Positions 26,189 to 37,013 are shown, counted from the first letter of the stretch. The stretch is 64,000 nucleotides of DNA from an uncultured Planktomarina sp. (GCA_943788425.1 CALSQF010000012.1:1-64000), one strand, 5' to 3'. Notes: generated by a model from the sequence alone, not told the origin. Made by a program: numbers and translations.

Positions 26189-27671
26189 CCAGCGCGCCCT
26201 CGCCCTTATTCTCGTAATGATCCGCAATCAAACGGTTTAGGGCCCGCACACCCCATCCGGTCGCGCCTTTGGGCGCATAGGCACTTTCTGAGGCAATAGA
26301 GGCGACGCCAGCGATATCCAGATGCGCCCAAGGCATGTCGTCTTTCACAAACCGCTGCAAAAACTGCGCGGCTGTGATCGAGCCGGCTGCCCGGGTGCCC
26401 ACATTTTTCATATCAGCAATGCGCGACTTGAGCATTTTGTCATAGGCCGGCGCCAAAGGCATACGCCAAGCGCCTTCGCCTTCGGCCTTCGCCGCAGTAA
26501 TAAAATCCTGAGACAATTTGTCATTATTGGAAAATACACCGGCCATTTCATGGCCCAAACCGATGATGATCGCGCCGGTCAAAGTTGCCAGGTTGATCAT
26601 GCCACTGGGCGCAAAACGTTCTTGCGTGTACCAAAGAATATCGGCCAGAACCAAACGCCCTTCAGCATCCGTATTGATGACTTCGACCGTGTCGCCTTTC
26701 ATGGATGTGATAACATCGCCGGGGCGCACAGCATTGCCAGAGGGCATATTCTCCACCAGCCCTACAACGCCGACCACATTGGCCTTAGCCCCGCGCTGCG
26801 CCAAGGCTTTCATCACCCCCGCAACAACGCCTGCGCCGCCCATATCCATAGTCATATCTTCCATGCCGCCCGCCGGCTTCAAGGAGATGCCGCCGGTGTC
26901 AAAGACAACCCCCTTGCCGACCAGGGCAAATGGTACCTCGCCGCCGCCGCCGTTCCAGTGCATGACCACAACCTTGGAGGGGCTGTCAGATCCCTGGCCC
27001 ACACACAAAAGAGTGCGCATACCAAGTTTTTCCAGCTCCGCTTCCTCCAACACGTCCACCTTGATCCCCAAATCGCTTAAAGCCGCAAGCTGCTCGGCAA
27101 AATGGCTCGTTGTCAGCACATTGGCCGGCGCATTGGTCAGGTCACGGGTGAAAAACACCCCTTCCAACACCGCCAATTTTGCCTCAATCTCAGCCTTCTG
27201 TTCCAGCGCATCTGCCCCCATCACCTCCACATCAAAGGGAGTTGGTGTCGCATCGCTTTTTTGATCCAAATAGTCATAATTGCGCAGCGCCATGCCTTCG
27301 ATTAAATCGCTGATCCGCTTGAACTTGCTGAACGCGATGACGAAGCGCTCCGTGACGCTGGCCTTGGCGAGCGCCACGCCGCAGCTGCGGGCCTCAGCTT
27401 GGGTGGAATTGCGGTTGATTTTAGCCACGCTCACCGCACAGGCCATCAAGCCAGCCGGATAAGAAAGCGTCATAACTTTACCGCCCCCCAAGTCTTGAAA
27501 CGCTTTGGAGTCTAAAAATCGTGCCAACGCGCCCTTGGTTGCCTTATTGATCCGCCGCCCCACCACATCCATGCGGCCGTCTTCTTGAACCAAAAGCACG
27601 ATTTGCCCCTCATAGTCCTGCAAGCGATCTAATTCCAACTCAGAGATGGTAAACTTTGGCAGCGGTGTCAT
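26181..27671 (-). CDS. pepA: Leucyl aminopeptidase (M17, cytosol aminopeptidase)
   Basis: The 496-residue protein contains the M17 landmarks: GKGVVFDTGGISLKPAGGMEDMTMDMGGAG with metal and substrate residues, and the signature NTDAEGRLVL. An N-terminal macro-like domain occupies about the first 170 residues. It removes N-terminal residues from peptides using two metal ions, as a hexamer in the cytoplasm. The ATG at 27671 has a good AAAGGA site; the longer frame upstream looks non-coding. It is divergent from lptF, as in E. coli (pepA and lptFG), with 122 bp between them. Confidence 0.96.
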   Translation of the reverse strand: MTPLPKFTISELELDRLQDYEGQIVLLVQEDGRMDVVGRRINKATKGALARFLDSKAFQDLGGGKVMTLSYPAGLMACAVSVAKINRNSTQAEARSCGVALAKASVTERFVIAFSKFKRISDLIEGMALRNYDYLDQKSDATPTPFDVEVMGADALEQKAEIEAKLAVLEGVFFTRDLTNAPANVLTTSHFAEQLAALSDLGIKVDVLEEAELEKLGMRTLLCVGQGSDSPSKVVVMHWNGGGGEVPFALVGKGVVFDTGGISLKPAGGMEDMTMDMGGAGVVAGVMKALAQRGAKANVVGVVGLVENMPSGNAVRPGDVITSMKGDTVEVINTDAEGRLVLADILWYTQERFAPSGMINLATLTGAIIIGLGHEMAGVFSNNDKLSQDFITAAKAEGEGAWRMPLAPAYDKMLKSRIADMKNVGTRAAGSITAAQFLQRFVKDDMPWAHLDIAGVASIASESAYAPKGATGWGVRALNRLIADHYENKGEGALGE

Positions 27672-27793
27672 GGGCGTTCCTTTAAAAAAATTATGGGCGA
27701 AGCCTAGCTTGTCGCATTGATTTTGACCAGATTCATGTTTCTGTTCTGTGCAATTTCCTTTAGCAGTAAACACAAGATCACTGCGGAGGCCAT

Positions 27794-28912
27794 ATGGGGC
27801 GGATCAACACATATATTCTAAAGCAATTGCTCACAATGTTTGGGTTTTTTGCATTGGTATTGGTGTTGATTTATTGGATCAACCGCGCAGTGCGCTTATT
27901 TGATCGGCTGATTGCCGATGGTCAATCAGCATTGGTCTTTTTGGAGTTCACCTCCCTCACCCTGCCTTGGATGATATTTGCAATCGCCCCAATCGCCGGA
28001 TTTGCTGCGGTGATCTATGTGGTCCATCGCCTGGTGACAGACCGCGAGTTGGTGGTTATGCAGACCGCGGGTCTGTCGGTGGCGCAGATTGCCAAACCCG
28101 TCTGGGGCTTTGCGGTGAGCCTTGCGGTCTTAACCCTCGTGCTCAGCAGCATCCTGGTGCCGATTAGCCAAGCGCAACTGCATCTAAGGCAGATGGAAGT
28201 TGCTGAAAACCTCACCGCAAGGCTGTTGACCGAGGGCAAGTTCCTAACACCGAGTGCCACCATTACCTTTTACCTACGCCATATCACCGCGGAAGGTCAG
28301 CTCGAAGGCGTTTTCCTCAATGATGCCTCCAGCCCCGGCAAAAATATCACATACTCAGCGGCCAAAGCCTTTTTGGTGCGTTCAGAGGTTGGGCCGCGCT
28401 TGGTGTTGATTGACGGTGTGATCCAGAACCTCGATCTGAGCAGCGAAAAACTCGCGGTCACCCAGTTTAATGATTTCGTCATAAATATTGGTCAAATCGT
28501 CAGCCCAGGCGGCACAGCCCCCAAGGGCGCAGAGCATTTCACCAGCCTGGAGCTGATCCAAAAACTCGTGAGCGCGCCGGATATGACGCAAAGCGCCCGC
28601 TTTGACATGCTCTATACGCTGCATCAGCGATTGGCAGGACCGTTATTGTCAATATGCCTGGTGCTGATTGGTTTTGCGGTGATGGTCACGGCCCGTTACA
28701 GCCGCTTTGGCCACTGGCGTCCAATCTTGATGGCGGTTATATATCTGATTTTGATTAAATTTATTGAAGGTCTTTGTTTAGACTACAGCCGCCAAAATCA
28801 CGCGGCGCTTTGGGTTTTATACCTGCCCTCTCTCTTTGGCGCGGTGCTGTCTTACAGCATCATCTTCAAGGCCGATCAAATATGGGTCTCGCAAAAGGTG
28901 CCGGGCGTATGA
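27794..28912 (+). CDS. lptF: LPS export permease LptF
   Basis: The 372-residue protein has the LptF/LptG (YjgP/YjgQ) layout: two membrane helices at the N terminus, a third near residues 95-120, a periplasmic beta-jellyroll domain, then three C-terminal helices. Motifs DRELVVMQTAG and the late RYSRFGHW are typical of the F subunit. With LptG and the LptB ATPase it extracts LPS from the inner membrane. The ATG has a GGAGG site. It overlaps lptG by four bases (ATGA). First gene of the outer-membrane biogenesis operon. Confidence 0.95.
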   Translation: MGRINTYILKQLLTMFGFFALVLVLIYWINRAVRLFDRLIADGQSALVFLEFTSLTLPWMIFAIAPIAGFAAVIYVVHRLVTDRELVVMQTAGLSVAQIAKPVWGFAVSLAVLTLVLSSILVPISQAQLHLRQMEVAENLTARLLTEGKFLTPSATITFYLRHITAEGQLEGVFLNDASSPGKNITYSAAKAFLVRSEVGPRLVLIDGVIQNLDLSSEKLAVTQFNDFVINIGQIVSPGGTAPKGAEHFTSLELIQKLVSAPDMTQSARFDMLYTLHQRLAGPLLSICLVLIGFAVMVTARYSRFGHWRPILMAVIYLILIKFIEGLCLDYSRQNHAALWVLYLPSLFGAVLSYSIIFKADQIWVSQKVPGV

Positions 28913-30006
28913 TTTTGCATTTGTATTTCGCCCGCCGCTTTGCCGTAGCATTTGCCTATGTTTTGGGTGGGTTCTTGGTATTGGTCGTCTTATTGGATTT
29001 CATCGAACAATTGCGCCGATTTCGCGGAATGGAGATCACGCTCAGCCAAAAAACGCATTTGGTGGTGCTCAATGTGCCGGCCACGCTCTACCAAATGCTC
29101 CCATTAGTCACAGTGCTCTGCTCGATCATGTTGTTTTTGAACCTGGCGCGCAGCAGTGAATTGGTGGTGACGCGGGCCGCTGGGCGTTCTGCCTTGCGCG
29201 CCCTATATGGTCCGATCCTCACATCACTGCTTATCGGGCTTATTGCGGTCGCCATTATCAACCCAATCGTCGCCGGTACACAAAAAAAATATGAGCAGCT
29301 TTTGTCGAGTTTTTTTTCATCAAGGGTAAGCGCCGTCTCCGTTTCAAGCACCGGGCTTTGGTTGCGCCAAGGCGACGACCAGGCGCAAACGGTCATCCAT
29401 GCCAAGCGCAGCAATTTGGATGGCACACGCTTGTTTGACGTGGCGCTTTACGAATTCGACCTGAGCGGCCAGGCCACACGTCGTATTGCAGCCACAACGG
29501 CGACTTTAGGAGACGGGTTTTGGAACCTTATTAATGCGAAAGAATGGCAACTGGAACTTAGGGGCAATCCAGAGGCTGAGGCAGATACAAAAAGACAGTA
29601 TAAAATTCCAACCGAATTGACCAAAGATCATATTCAGGACAGCTTTGGCAGCCCATCTTCAATACCGATCTGGCAATTGCCCGCCTTCATCAACCAGCTC
29701 GAAAAAGCTGGCTTTTCCGCCAGGCGCCATCGGGTTTGGTTTCATATGGAGATGGCACTGCCGTTATTTCTCGCCTCGGTCGTCATGATCGGTGCTGGGT
29801 TTACGATGCGACACGGCCGGCAAAGTCGGACGGGCATACGCGTGCTTATGACCCTGCTGTTTGGCTTTGGTCTGTATTTTCTGCGCAATTTCGCCCAAAT
29901 TCTCGGTGAAAATGGCCAATTGCCAGAAATTTGGGCGGCATGGATACCGCCCATTGCCGCCATTGGCTTGTCCCTGGCGTTTCTTTTGCACACAGAGGAC
30001 GGTTAG
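28909..30006 (+). CDS. lptG: LPS export permease LptG
   Basis: The 365-residue protein begins MILHLYFARRFAVAFAYVLGGF and has the same six-helix plus jellyroll layout as LptF, with SELVVTRAAGRSA after helix 2. It pairs with LptF to form the LPS-extracting transporter. The ATG overlaps the lptF stop and is directly followed by lptD, so production of the three parts of the export path is coupled. A longer in-frame reading from 28774 lies inside lptF and is not the gene. Confidence 0.95.
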   Translation: MILHLYFARRFAVAFAYVLGGFLVLVVLLDFIEQLRRFRGMEITLSQKTHLVVLNVPATLYQMLPLVTVLCSIMLFLNLARSSELVVTRAAGRSALRALYGPILTSLLIGLIAVAIINPIVAGTQKKYEQLLSSFFSSRVSAVSVSSTGLWLRQGDDQAQTVIHAKRSNLDGTRLFDVALYEFDLSGQATRRIAATTATLGDGFWNLINAKEWQLELRGNPEAEADTKRQYKIPTELTKDHIQDSFGSPSSIPIWQLPAFINQLEKAGFSARRHRVWFHMEMALPLFLASVVMIGAGFTMRHGRQSRTGIRVLMTLLFGFGLYFLRNFAQILGENGQLPEIWAAWIPPIAAIGLSLAFLLHTEDG

Positions 30007-32142
30007 ATGAGATGGCTTCTTCTTACAGTCCTATGGTTGACTGGAGCGCCGGCACTTTGGGCACAGGACGCGGCCCATTTGATTGCCGACCGCATTGAAA
30101 TTTCACCCGAAGGCACCCTGCGTGCCAGCGGGTCCGTGACTGTGTGGCATGGCGGCGTTCAGATCACCGCCCGGACCATCACCTATAATAGCCGCGAGGG
30201 ACGCTTGTCGCTGTCAGGTCCCATCAAGCTGCAAGACGGCAGCGGAACAGTCATATTGGCCGATCAAGCCGATCTGTCCTCCGATCTCTCGGCGGGGATC
30301 ATCACCAGTGCCCGGATCATCCTAAGCCAGCAAGTGCAAATTGCAGCGGCGCAGATTTCCCGCGTGACTGCAACCTATAGTCAAGCCTCGCATGTCTCTG
30401 CGACCTCTTGTTTTGTCTGCGCCGGTCAGACGCCACTTTGGCAAATCCGTGCCAAGCGTATCGTACATGACAGCGCAGAAAAGCAAATTTATTTTGATCA
30501 GGCACAATTGCGGATAATGGACGTGCCCGTGTTTTTCTTTCCCTATTTGCGGCTGCCCGACCCCAGCTTGAAGCGCGCCACCGGGTTTTTGGTTCCAGAA
30601 CTGACCACCTCTACGACTTTAGGGACCGCAATTCGCGTGCCATATTTCATTGAAATCGGCGATCATCGCGACCTCACTCTTTCGCCAATGGTGTCTTCGC
30701 GCACCAAGACCCTGGGCCTGAGATATCGCCAAGCCTTTCACACAGGGACCATCGCGCTTGAGGGCGCTTATTCGCGCGACACGCTTCTTGCGGGCCAGGA
30801 TCGCGGTTATATCTTCGGCACGGCCAATTTTGCCTTAGACACTGGCTATGCATTCAGCGGACAGCTGCAAAGCACCAATGATCCGGCCTATTTATTTGAA
30901 TATGACGTCAAAGAAATTGATAGGTTGGAAAACAAAGTCACGCTTGTGCGCACCCAAAAAAGCCGCAACATAGAGCTGCGGTTTTCCAACTATCATTCCT
31001 TGCGTGACAGCGAGAGCAATGCCACCCAACCAACTTTAGTCACCGAAGCCATCACACAATATCGAAATTATCCCAATGATTTAGGAGGTGTTTTTGATCT
31101 GAAAGCCAGCCTATTGACCAGCTACCGCTCCTCCACATCCCCGGTTGACGGACCAGACAGGGGCGATGAGGTTGACGGCTATGACACGCTGCGCCTGTCA
31201 TCGCTGGCCAAATATCACCGCGATTGGGTGCTGCCCAAGGGGTTAGTTGTAGATGTCGCCACTGAGCTGGAAGCATCCCATTACCTTGTGCGCCAGCACC
31301 AAGATATCGCACCTGTCGTCACCCGGATCAGCAGCGGCGGCGCACTTGGCCTGCGCTGGCCCCTCGCCCGGAGGTTTGCCGGTGGTGCCGTGCAGCGGCT
31401 CGAACAGCGCATCCAATTGGCCGGGGTGATCGCGGATTCGGATACTATTCCCAATCAGGACAGCACTCAGGTCGAGTTTGACGAGGGTAATCTGTTCCGC
31501 TTCAATCGCGCGCCAGGATTCGATCTGATTGAAACTGGCCTTCGCCTAAATATCGGGCTGGCGGGCGGCATTGAGTATCCAAATCAAACCAAGATTGGCT
31601 GGGAGATTGGCCGAATCTATCGAACAGACAGCACCAACAGTTTTACCAAGACCTCGGGCCTAAGCGGCCACGTGAGCGATTGGCTGCTCGCCGCCCAAGT
31701 CCAAACCTCCCATGGCATGGAATTGGTTGCGCGCAGCTTGCTAGAAGATTTCGGTCGGCTCAAAAAATCTGAAATCCGTGCCAGTTGGCACACGGGCAAT
31801 CATCGGCTGGACACAACCTATGTTGGATTAACCGCCGATGAGGCGGAAAATCGCCAGGTGGCGTTAAGCTCGCTTGCATTGAAATGGAACTACCAATTTT
31901 TGCCCGATTGGCTCTCGACCTCGGAATTTCAATTTGACACCTCAGTCGGTGAGGCGTCCAAATTCGAATTCGGGTTAGAATATGAAAATGAATGCGTTAT
32001 CTTGGATTTTTCGGCCTCGCGTCGGTTTGCAACATCCACCACGTTGACAGATAAAACTGAATTTGGTCTGAGTGTAGAACTGGCTGGATTTTCTACTGGC
32101 GTCAGAAACATAAAGAAAAGCCGTCAATGCGGCGAATCGTAA
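30007..32142 (+). CDS. lptD: LPS-assembly outer membrane protein LptD
   Basis: The 711-residue protein has a signal peptide (MRWLLLTVLWLTGAPALWAQ), an OstA-type periplasmic domain in the first ~180 residues, and a C-terminal LptD beta-barrel. Two cysteines in SCFVCAGQTP are followed later by single cysteines near the C terminus, compatible with disulfides. It inserts LPS into the outer leaflet with LptE (not seen here). It starts directly after the lptG stop and is followed by the periplasmic chaperone gene surA, the usual order. Confidence 0.95.
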   Translation: MRWLLLTVLWLTGAPALWAQDAAHLIADRIEISPEGTLRASGSVTVWHGGVQITARTITYNSREGRLSLSGPIKLQDGSGTVILADQADLSSDLSAGIITSARIILSQQVQIAAAQISRVTATYSQASHVSATSCFVCAGQTPLWQIRAKRIVHDSAEKQIYFDQAQLRIMDVPVFFFPYLRLPDPSLKRATGFLVPELTTSTTLGTAIRVPYFIEIGDHRDLTLSPMVSSRTKTLGLRYRQAFHTGTIALEGAYSRDTLLAGQDRGYIFGTANFALDTGYAFSGQLQSTNDPAYLFEYDVKEIDRLENKVTLVRTQKSRNIELRFSNYHSLRDSESNATQPTLVTEAITQYRNYPNDLGGVFDLKASLLTSYRSSTSPVDGPDRGDEVDGYDTLRLSSLAKYHRDWVLPKGLVVDVATELEASHYLVRQHQDIAPVVTRISSGGALGLRWPLARRFAGGAVQRLEQRIQLAGVIADSDTIPNQDSTQVEFDEGNLFRFNRAPGFDLIETGLRLNIGLAGGIEYPNQTKIGWEIGRIYRTDSTNSFTKTSGLSGHVSDWLLAAQVQTSHGMELVARSLLEDFGRLKKSEIRASWHTGNHRLDTTYVGLTADEAENRQVALSSLALKWNYQFLPDWLSTSEFQFDTSVGEASKFEFGLEYENECVILDFSASRRFATSTTLTDKTEFGLSVELAGFSTGVRNIKKSRQCGES

Positions 32143-32154
32143 ATGAGGTTTGAA

Positions 32155-33353
32155 ATGATCAAGATCACCCGGCGCATCGGTCTAGCAGCTCTTGTTTTGA
32201 TCGGCTCGCTCCAAAGCGCCTCTCAGGCGCAAGGGCTGTTTGATCCGGTGATTTCCGTAAACAGGGCCGCTATCACAGCCTATGAGTTAGAGCAACGCGA
32301 GCTGTTTTTGGAAATTTTACAGCGCTCCTCTGGTATGGCGCAGCGCGCGCGCGACAGTTTGATTGAAGATCGTTTGAAAATGGCCGCCGCTGATCGGGCT
32401 GGAATTAAGCTCAGCGGTGCACAGCTGCTTAGTGCCATGGAAGATTTTGCCGCCAATGCCAATCTCGACCTCGATCAATTGCTCGAAACCCTGGCGCAAA
32501 GCGGCGTTGATGAGCAAACTTACCGCGATTTCATCATGGTTGGTGTGACCTGGCGCGAACTTATTCGCGCCCGCTTTGCGGCCCGCAGCGCACCAAGTGA
32601 AACAGAAATTGACCGGGCACTTGCCTCTGCTGGGGCTCAGGGCGGGGTCAAAGTGCTCTTGACTGAAATTGTTTTACCAGCCGGCTCTGCGGAAGATCTG
32701 AACATCGCACGTCAAACTGTGGAACGCTTAGGGCGCATCAGTTCAACCGCTGAATTCTCTGAACAAGCCCGCCTACTCTCGGTTGCGCAATCGCGCGTGA
32801 ATGGTGGTCGGCTGGAATGGGCCAATCTGAGCGACCTGCCCGATGGTCTGCGTCCTATTATTTCCGGTTTGCGCCCAGGTCAGATCACCAACCCGCTTGA
32901 GGTGCCAAATGCCGTCGTATTGTTTCAACTGCGTGATGTGGCAGAGACCACATCGCAATCGCCAAAGATTTCCACCATTGAATACGCGCATTAAAGGGAC
33001 CGGCGGATGCTGTGAAAGCCGCCACGCAGATGGCCGATACCTGTGATGATTTTTACGGCGCGGCCAAAGACGATCCATCGCTCACCTTGACAATTCGATC
33101 TGAAAGCCCCAATCGAATGTCCCAAGCCTTATCTCTGCGGCTGATGGGGCTGGATAAGAATGAATTTGATGACATGCCGGCAGCGGCAGGGGATCATCCT
33201 GAAATTGTCATGCTCTGCGCGCGGGTCTATGCAGCGCTAGAAGATGTTTCGATGGGACAAGTTGCAGATAACCTGCGCTCTGCTCGTATCTCAAGCCTGG
33301 CCGACGGCTTTCTCGCCGAGCTGCGCGCCAGCGCAGATGTCGTCTATCATTAA
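32155..33353 (+). pseudogene. surA: SurA-like periplasmic chaperone / peptidylprolyl isomerase, split by a -1 frameshift
   Basis: The first frame has a signal peptide (MIKITRRIGLAALVLIGSLQSASQAQG), a SurA N-domain (VISVNRAAITAYELEQRE) and a parvulin-like region (KVLLTEIVLPAGSAEDL to RDVAET). It ends at TAA 32992 just after ISTIEYAH. The next frame continues without break as LKGPADAVKAATQMADTCDDFYG and on to ADVVYH at 33353, the usual C-terminal part including the TCDD motif. Restoring one G (TACGCGGCATTA) gives a ~400-residue protein of normal length. SurA folds outer-membrane proteins such as LptD. A GAGG site supports the ATG at 32155. Real loss would be surprising; a consensus error is a live option. 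Confidence 0.85.
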
Positions 33354-33445
33354 CGCCCGACTGCGGTGATGGTTTTACAAAGTTTCAAATCCAGAAGAAT
33401 TGGCTCCTGGCGCTTTGAAATTTGATTTTTGGTACAGGTGCTTTG

Positions 33446-34435
33446 GTGATTACAGATAAGACCATACGCGCGCCCCTTGCCGTCCCCTGCGGCGATCCCG
33501 CTGGCATTGGGCTTGAAATATTTAGAACTGCGCAGAAAGAGATTGGCACAGAGATCCCTATGGTCCTTTTTGGCGATCAGCGGCATTTGCCGCGGGACGT
33601 TCCATTCACGCTGTTTCAGCCCAATACGGCACCGCCACCCCCAGATCACATTTGGCTGCATCAAATCGATTTCGCCCAACCCGCGCATCCTGGCCTCCCA
33701 GATCCGCGCAATGCAGTCGGGGTCATCGCGGCCATTGAAAAGGCAGTACGGCTCACCCAGGCCGGACAGATGGCCGGTCTATGCACTGCGCCCATTCATA
33801 AGGCGATTTTGCAAGACGGGGCTGGATTTCAGTTTCCCGGACATACGGAATTTCTGGCGCATCTCTGCGATGTTCAGCAGGTTGTGATGATGCTGACTTG
33901 CCCGACGCTTTCGGTCGTACCGCTCACCATTCATATCCCGATCAGCGATGTGCCTCAGGCGATCACCAAAGAGTTGTTTCACAGCACCGCTCACATCCTG
34001 CATGAGGCCCTGCGCCATGATTTTGGCATCGCAGCACCGCGCATCAGCGTCGCCGGGCTCAATCCACATGCCAGCGAAGGCGGTAAGATTGGCCAGGAGG
34101 ATATTGACCAAATCACCCCCTGGGTGGCTGAGCTGCAAAACGCCGGGCTGGCCATCACCGGACCCCATTCCGCAGATACGCTATTTCACCCAAAAGCGCG
34201 CGCCAGCTATGACGCAGCTCTGTGCATGTACCATGATCAAGCCTTGATCCCAATTAAGACCTTGGATTTTTCCGGCGGCGTGAATGTCACCTTGGGGCTG
34301 CCCATCGTGCGGACCTCTCCCGACCATGGCACCGCCTTTGATATTGCCGGTAAAGGCCTTGCGGACGCCTCCTCAATGGTTCAAGCCATACGCTGTGCAG
34401 ATCGCATGATAAGGGCGCGCCAGAATGCAAATTGA
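33446..34435 (+). CDS. pdxA: 4-hydroxythreonine-4-phosphate dehydrogenase
   Basis: The 329-residue protein starts (GTG at 33446) [22 protein letters not shown] and has the PdxA landmarks [18 protein letters not shown] with a metal histidine, [13 protein letters not shown] and [11 protein letters not shown]. It oxidises 4-phosphohydroxythreonine in pyridoxal phosphate synthesis. An upstream TTG start (33422) would add eight residues without a better binding site. It overlaps rsmA by 11 bp. The surA-pdxA-rsmA order is conserved in proteobacteria. Confidence 0.95.
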   Translation: MITDKTIRAPLAVPCGDPAGIGLEIFRTAQKEIGTEIPMVLFGDQRHLPRDVPFTLFQPNTAPPPPDHIWLHQIDFAQPAHPGLPDPRNAVGVIAAIEKAVRLTQAGQMAGLCTAPIHKAILQDGAGFQFPGHTEFLAHLCDVQQVVMMLTCPTLSVVPLTIHIPISDVPQAITKELFHSTAHILHEALRHDFGIAAPRISVAGLNPHASEGGKIGQEDIDQITPWVAELQNAGLAITGPHSADTLFHPKARASYDAALCMYHDQALIPIKTLDFSGGVNVTLGLPIVRTSPDHGTAFDIAGKGLADASSMVQAIRCADRMIRARQNAN

Positions 34436-35261
34436 CGATCTTCCACCACTGCGCGACGTGATTGCCTCCCATGGATTGGAAGCAAAAAAATCTTTGGGAC
34501 AGAACTTTCTACTGGATCTCAACATTACATCAAAAATTGCCAGGCTGGCCGGAGATATAAGTGGCCATGATGTCTTAGAAGTGGGGCCCGGACCGGGCGG
34601 TTTGACGCGCGGGCTTTTGGCTGCTGGCGCGCGCCGGGTCGTGGCCTTGGAGAAAGATCCGCGCTGCATGGGGGCTCTGGCCCAGATTGCTGCGGCCTAT
34701 CCGGGCCGTTTGGATGTGTTCAACGCCGATGCTTTGGATTTTGACATCCGCGGCCAACTCACCGGACCGGTCCGCGTGGTGGCCAACTTGCCCTATAACG
34801 TGGGCACCGAGCTTTTGGTCCGCTGGCTGACACCGAAAGACTGGCCAGCATTTTGGAGCAGTTTGACTTTGATGTTTCAAAAAGAGGTGGCTGAGCGGAT
34901 TATCGCAAAGCCAGGCACAAAGGCCTATGGGCGCCTTGGTATTTTGGCGCAATGGAAGAGCAGTCCCTCTGTGGTCATGGAACTGCCACCTGAAGCCTTT
35001 ACCCCGCCACCGAAAGTCCATTCGGCCGTCGTGCATCTCGAAGCCTTGGCAGAACCACGATTTCCAGCGCCAGCGGGGCTTTTGTCGTCCACAGTGGCTA
35101 TGGCGTTCAATCAACGCCGCAAGATGCTCCGTTCGAGCCTGAAGTCTGCCGCTCCAGATATTGAAACCGCACTGCGAGATGCGGGACTCGAGCCCACCGC
35201 GCGGGCCGAAGAAATATCTCTTGAAGGATTCTGCGCCTTGGCGCGCCGACTGGCGAAATAA
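34425..35261 (+). CDS. rsmA: 16S rRNA dimethyladenosine transferase
   Basis: The 278-residue protein has [12 protein letters not shown] at the N terminus, the SAM motif [16 protein letters not shown] and the catalytic [11 protein letters not shown], all signatures of KsgA/RsmA. It dimethylates two adjacent adenines near the 3' end of 16S rRNA (A1518/A1519 in E. coli) during small-subunit maturation. It is the last gene of the lpt operon and is followed by a copy of the dispersed hairpin repeat and the convergent DUF4167 gene. Confidence 0.96.
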   Translation: MQIDDLPPLRDVIASHGLEAKKSLGQNFLLDLNITSKIARLAGDISGHDVLEVGPGPGGLTRGLLAAGARRVVALEKDPRCMGALAQIAAAYPGRLDVFNADALDFDIRGQLTGPVRVVANLPYNVGTELLVRWLTPKDWPAFWSSLTLMFQKEVAERIIAKPGTKAYGRLGILAQWKSSPSVVMELPPEAFTPPPKVHSAVVHLEALAEPRFPAPAGLLSSTVAMAFNQRRKMLRSSLKSAAPDIETALRDAGLEPTARAEEISLEGFCALARRLAK

Positions 35262-35300
35262 ATCTAAAAAACACCCGATCAAACAAAGGCTGAGGGTTAA

Positions 35301-35363
35301 GACCTCTACATAATCCAACCAACAATCCATAACATTTTGCCCGATGGCAACACCGGGCTGCGC
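35301..35363. repeat. Dispersed ~63-bp intergenic repeat, copy 1
   Basis: This stretch aligns without gaps to 61011-61073 and with one gap to 39593-39656. The conserved core is CCATAACATTTTGCCCGATG followed by GCAACACCGGGCTGCGC. GCCCGAT and ACCGGGC form an imperfect 7-bp stem. It lies between the convergent rsmA and DUF4167 genes. Confidence 0.75.
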
Positions 35364-35401
35364 GCGGGGCTGAGACCTATTGAGAGCCAAAGAGTCCTGA
35401 T

Positions 35402-36004
35402 TTAATCTTCTAAAACAGGCGCAGGCGTGGCGGCAGCGTCAGCCTCCGGTGCCGGGTCACTGACCGGTTTGGCGGGCCGACGGCGCACACGCGGTTTGGC
35501 AGGCTCGGCACTGTTGCTCGGCTCTCTCGGTGGAGTTTGCGCCAAATCGGCCGGGTTCAAAGGTGCTAAATCCGGCTGCGGCGCATCTGAAAAATCAGCC
35601 ACGTCCAAGGCTGAGGGCATTTTGGCATGTTCATCATCGCCGCTATTGCGCCGCGGTTCCGCGCGATCGCTGCGTTCACCCCGTTCCTGATCCCGCTGAG
35701 CTTGTTTCTCACGATTCTCACGATCTTGCTGATCCCGGCGCGCCTCGATTTCTCGCTGAGCATCTGCCAAGAGCCGCATGTAATGTTCAGCGTGCTGCTG
35801 GAAGTTTTCAGCTGCCACACGGTCACCTGACAATTGTGCATCACGGGTGAGCAGTTGGTATTTTTCAATAATTTGCTGCGGCGTGCCACGAACTTTGCCT
35901 TCGGGCCCTGAACTATCAAACACGCGGTTCATGATGTTCGCGCCGGAGCGATTATGATTATTACGATTATTCTTCGAGCGAGGGCGCGTTTTTGAAGATC
36001 TCAT
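35402..36004 (-). CDS. DUF4167 domain protein
   Basis: The 200-residue protein has a basic, asparagine-rich N terminus (MRSSKTRPRSKNNRNNHNRS) followed by the DUF4167 core GTPQQIIEKYQLLTRDAQLSGDRVAAENFQQHAEHY. The rest is low-complexity, charged (QRDQERGERSDRAEPRR) and ends in a proline/alanine-rich acidic tail. The family is restricted mainly to alphaproteobacteria; the charged composition suggests nucleic-acid binding, but this is inference. The ATG at 36004 is preferred over an upstream one because the basic core starts there. It lies downstream of prfA-prmC, the common context. Confidence 0.9.
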   Translation of the reverse strand: MRSSKTRPRSKNNRNNHNRSGANIMNRVFDSSGPEGKVRGTPQQIIEKYQLLTRDAQLSGDRVAAENFQQHAEHYMRLLADAQREIEARRDQQDRENREKQAQRDQERGERSDRAEPRRNSGDDEHAKMPSALDVADFSDAPQPDLAPLNPADLAQTPPREPSNSAEPAKPRVRRRPAKPVSDPAPEADAAATPAPVLED

Positions 36005-36161
36005 GTTTTGAAAAAGCCTATTTGGCGACGGACCGATTAAGTAATAACTGCAATTGGTCATGATTGAGTTTCATGTCGTACATGCCTGCGCATGGTCTCG
36101 ACGCTTTTTACAAAACATGTTTGGCCCAAATCAGCAAGCAAAAAATCGTTATTTGTTCCGA

Positions 36162-37013
36162 TTATTCCATTTTTTCCACCCGAGCCTGGCAAGAGACAAC
36201 ACGCGGTCTGTGGTCCAAATCTTCCAAAATGGCGATGTCGCGGTAGCCTTCTTTGCGCAGTATCTGAGCCACCGCAGCCCCTTGGTCATAGCCAATTTCA
36301 AACAGCAACCGGCCCTCTGGCGCTAAAAACCCATGCGCTTGATGGGCAATTGTCGCGTAATGGCTCAACCCATCTATATTGTCGGTCAGCGCAGATATGG
36401 GCTCGTGATGCACTTCCGGTGATAGGCCTTTCAGTGCAGCCGGGTGAATATAGGGCGGATTGGAGACAATAAGATCAAATTGCTCGGCGGAAAGCTCCTG
36501 ACACCAGTCAGATCGGCAAAACCTAAGGCGATCGGTTAAGCGCAAATTTTCAGCGTTGCGGCGCGCCACCTCAAGCGCCTGTGCCGATTGATCCACGGCC
36601 AGTCCGCGCGCCGATGAATTTTCAGCCAAGAGCGACAGAATGATACAGCCCGACCCTGTCCCAAGATCCAGGACATTTTCAAACGGGGCCGATAGCGCGC
36701 GCGCCACCAGCTCTTCGGTTTCCGGTCGCGGATCCAAAACATCGGGGGTGACGATAAAACGATGTTCATAGAAGTCGCGGTAGCACAAAATATGCGACAT
36801 CGGCACACGCGCCACCCGAGACCTCAGAGCAGCCTCTAGCTTGGCAGATTGTTCGACATTAAGCGTTTCTTCGAGCCGCATAGAGACTTGCAGCGGGTCT
36901 AAACCCACCACAAAGGCCAATAAAATGCGCGCCTCGCGTCGAAACTCCTTAATACCGGCGCCCGAAAGCCTTTGCCCGGCATGTGTCAAGGCCGTCTGGA
37001 AACTTTGGCTCAT
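36162..37013 (-). CDS. prmC: Release factor glutamine methyltransferase
   Basis: The 283-residue protein has an N-terminal helical domain, the SAM loop [16 protein letters not shown] and the catalytic NPPY ([13 protein letters not shown]). It methylates the glutamine of the GGQ motif in peptide release factors RF1 and RF2. Its start overlaps the prfA stop by 4 bp, so enzyme and substrate are translationally coupled. High confidence. Confidence 0.96.
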   Translation of the reverse strand: MSQSFQTALTHAGQRLSGAGIKEFRREARILLAFVVGLDPLQVSMRLEETLNVEQSAKLEAALRSRVARVPMSHILCYRDFYEHRFIVTPDVLDPRPETEELVARALSAPFENVLDLGTGSGCIILSLLAENSSARGLAVDQSAQALEVARRNAENLRLTDRLRFCRSDWCQELSAEQFDLIVSNPPYIHPAALKGLSPEVHHEPISALTDNIDGLSHYATIAHQAHGFLAPEGRLLFEIGYDQGAAVAQILRKEGYRDIAILEDLDHRPRVVSCQARVEKME

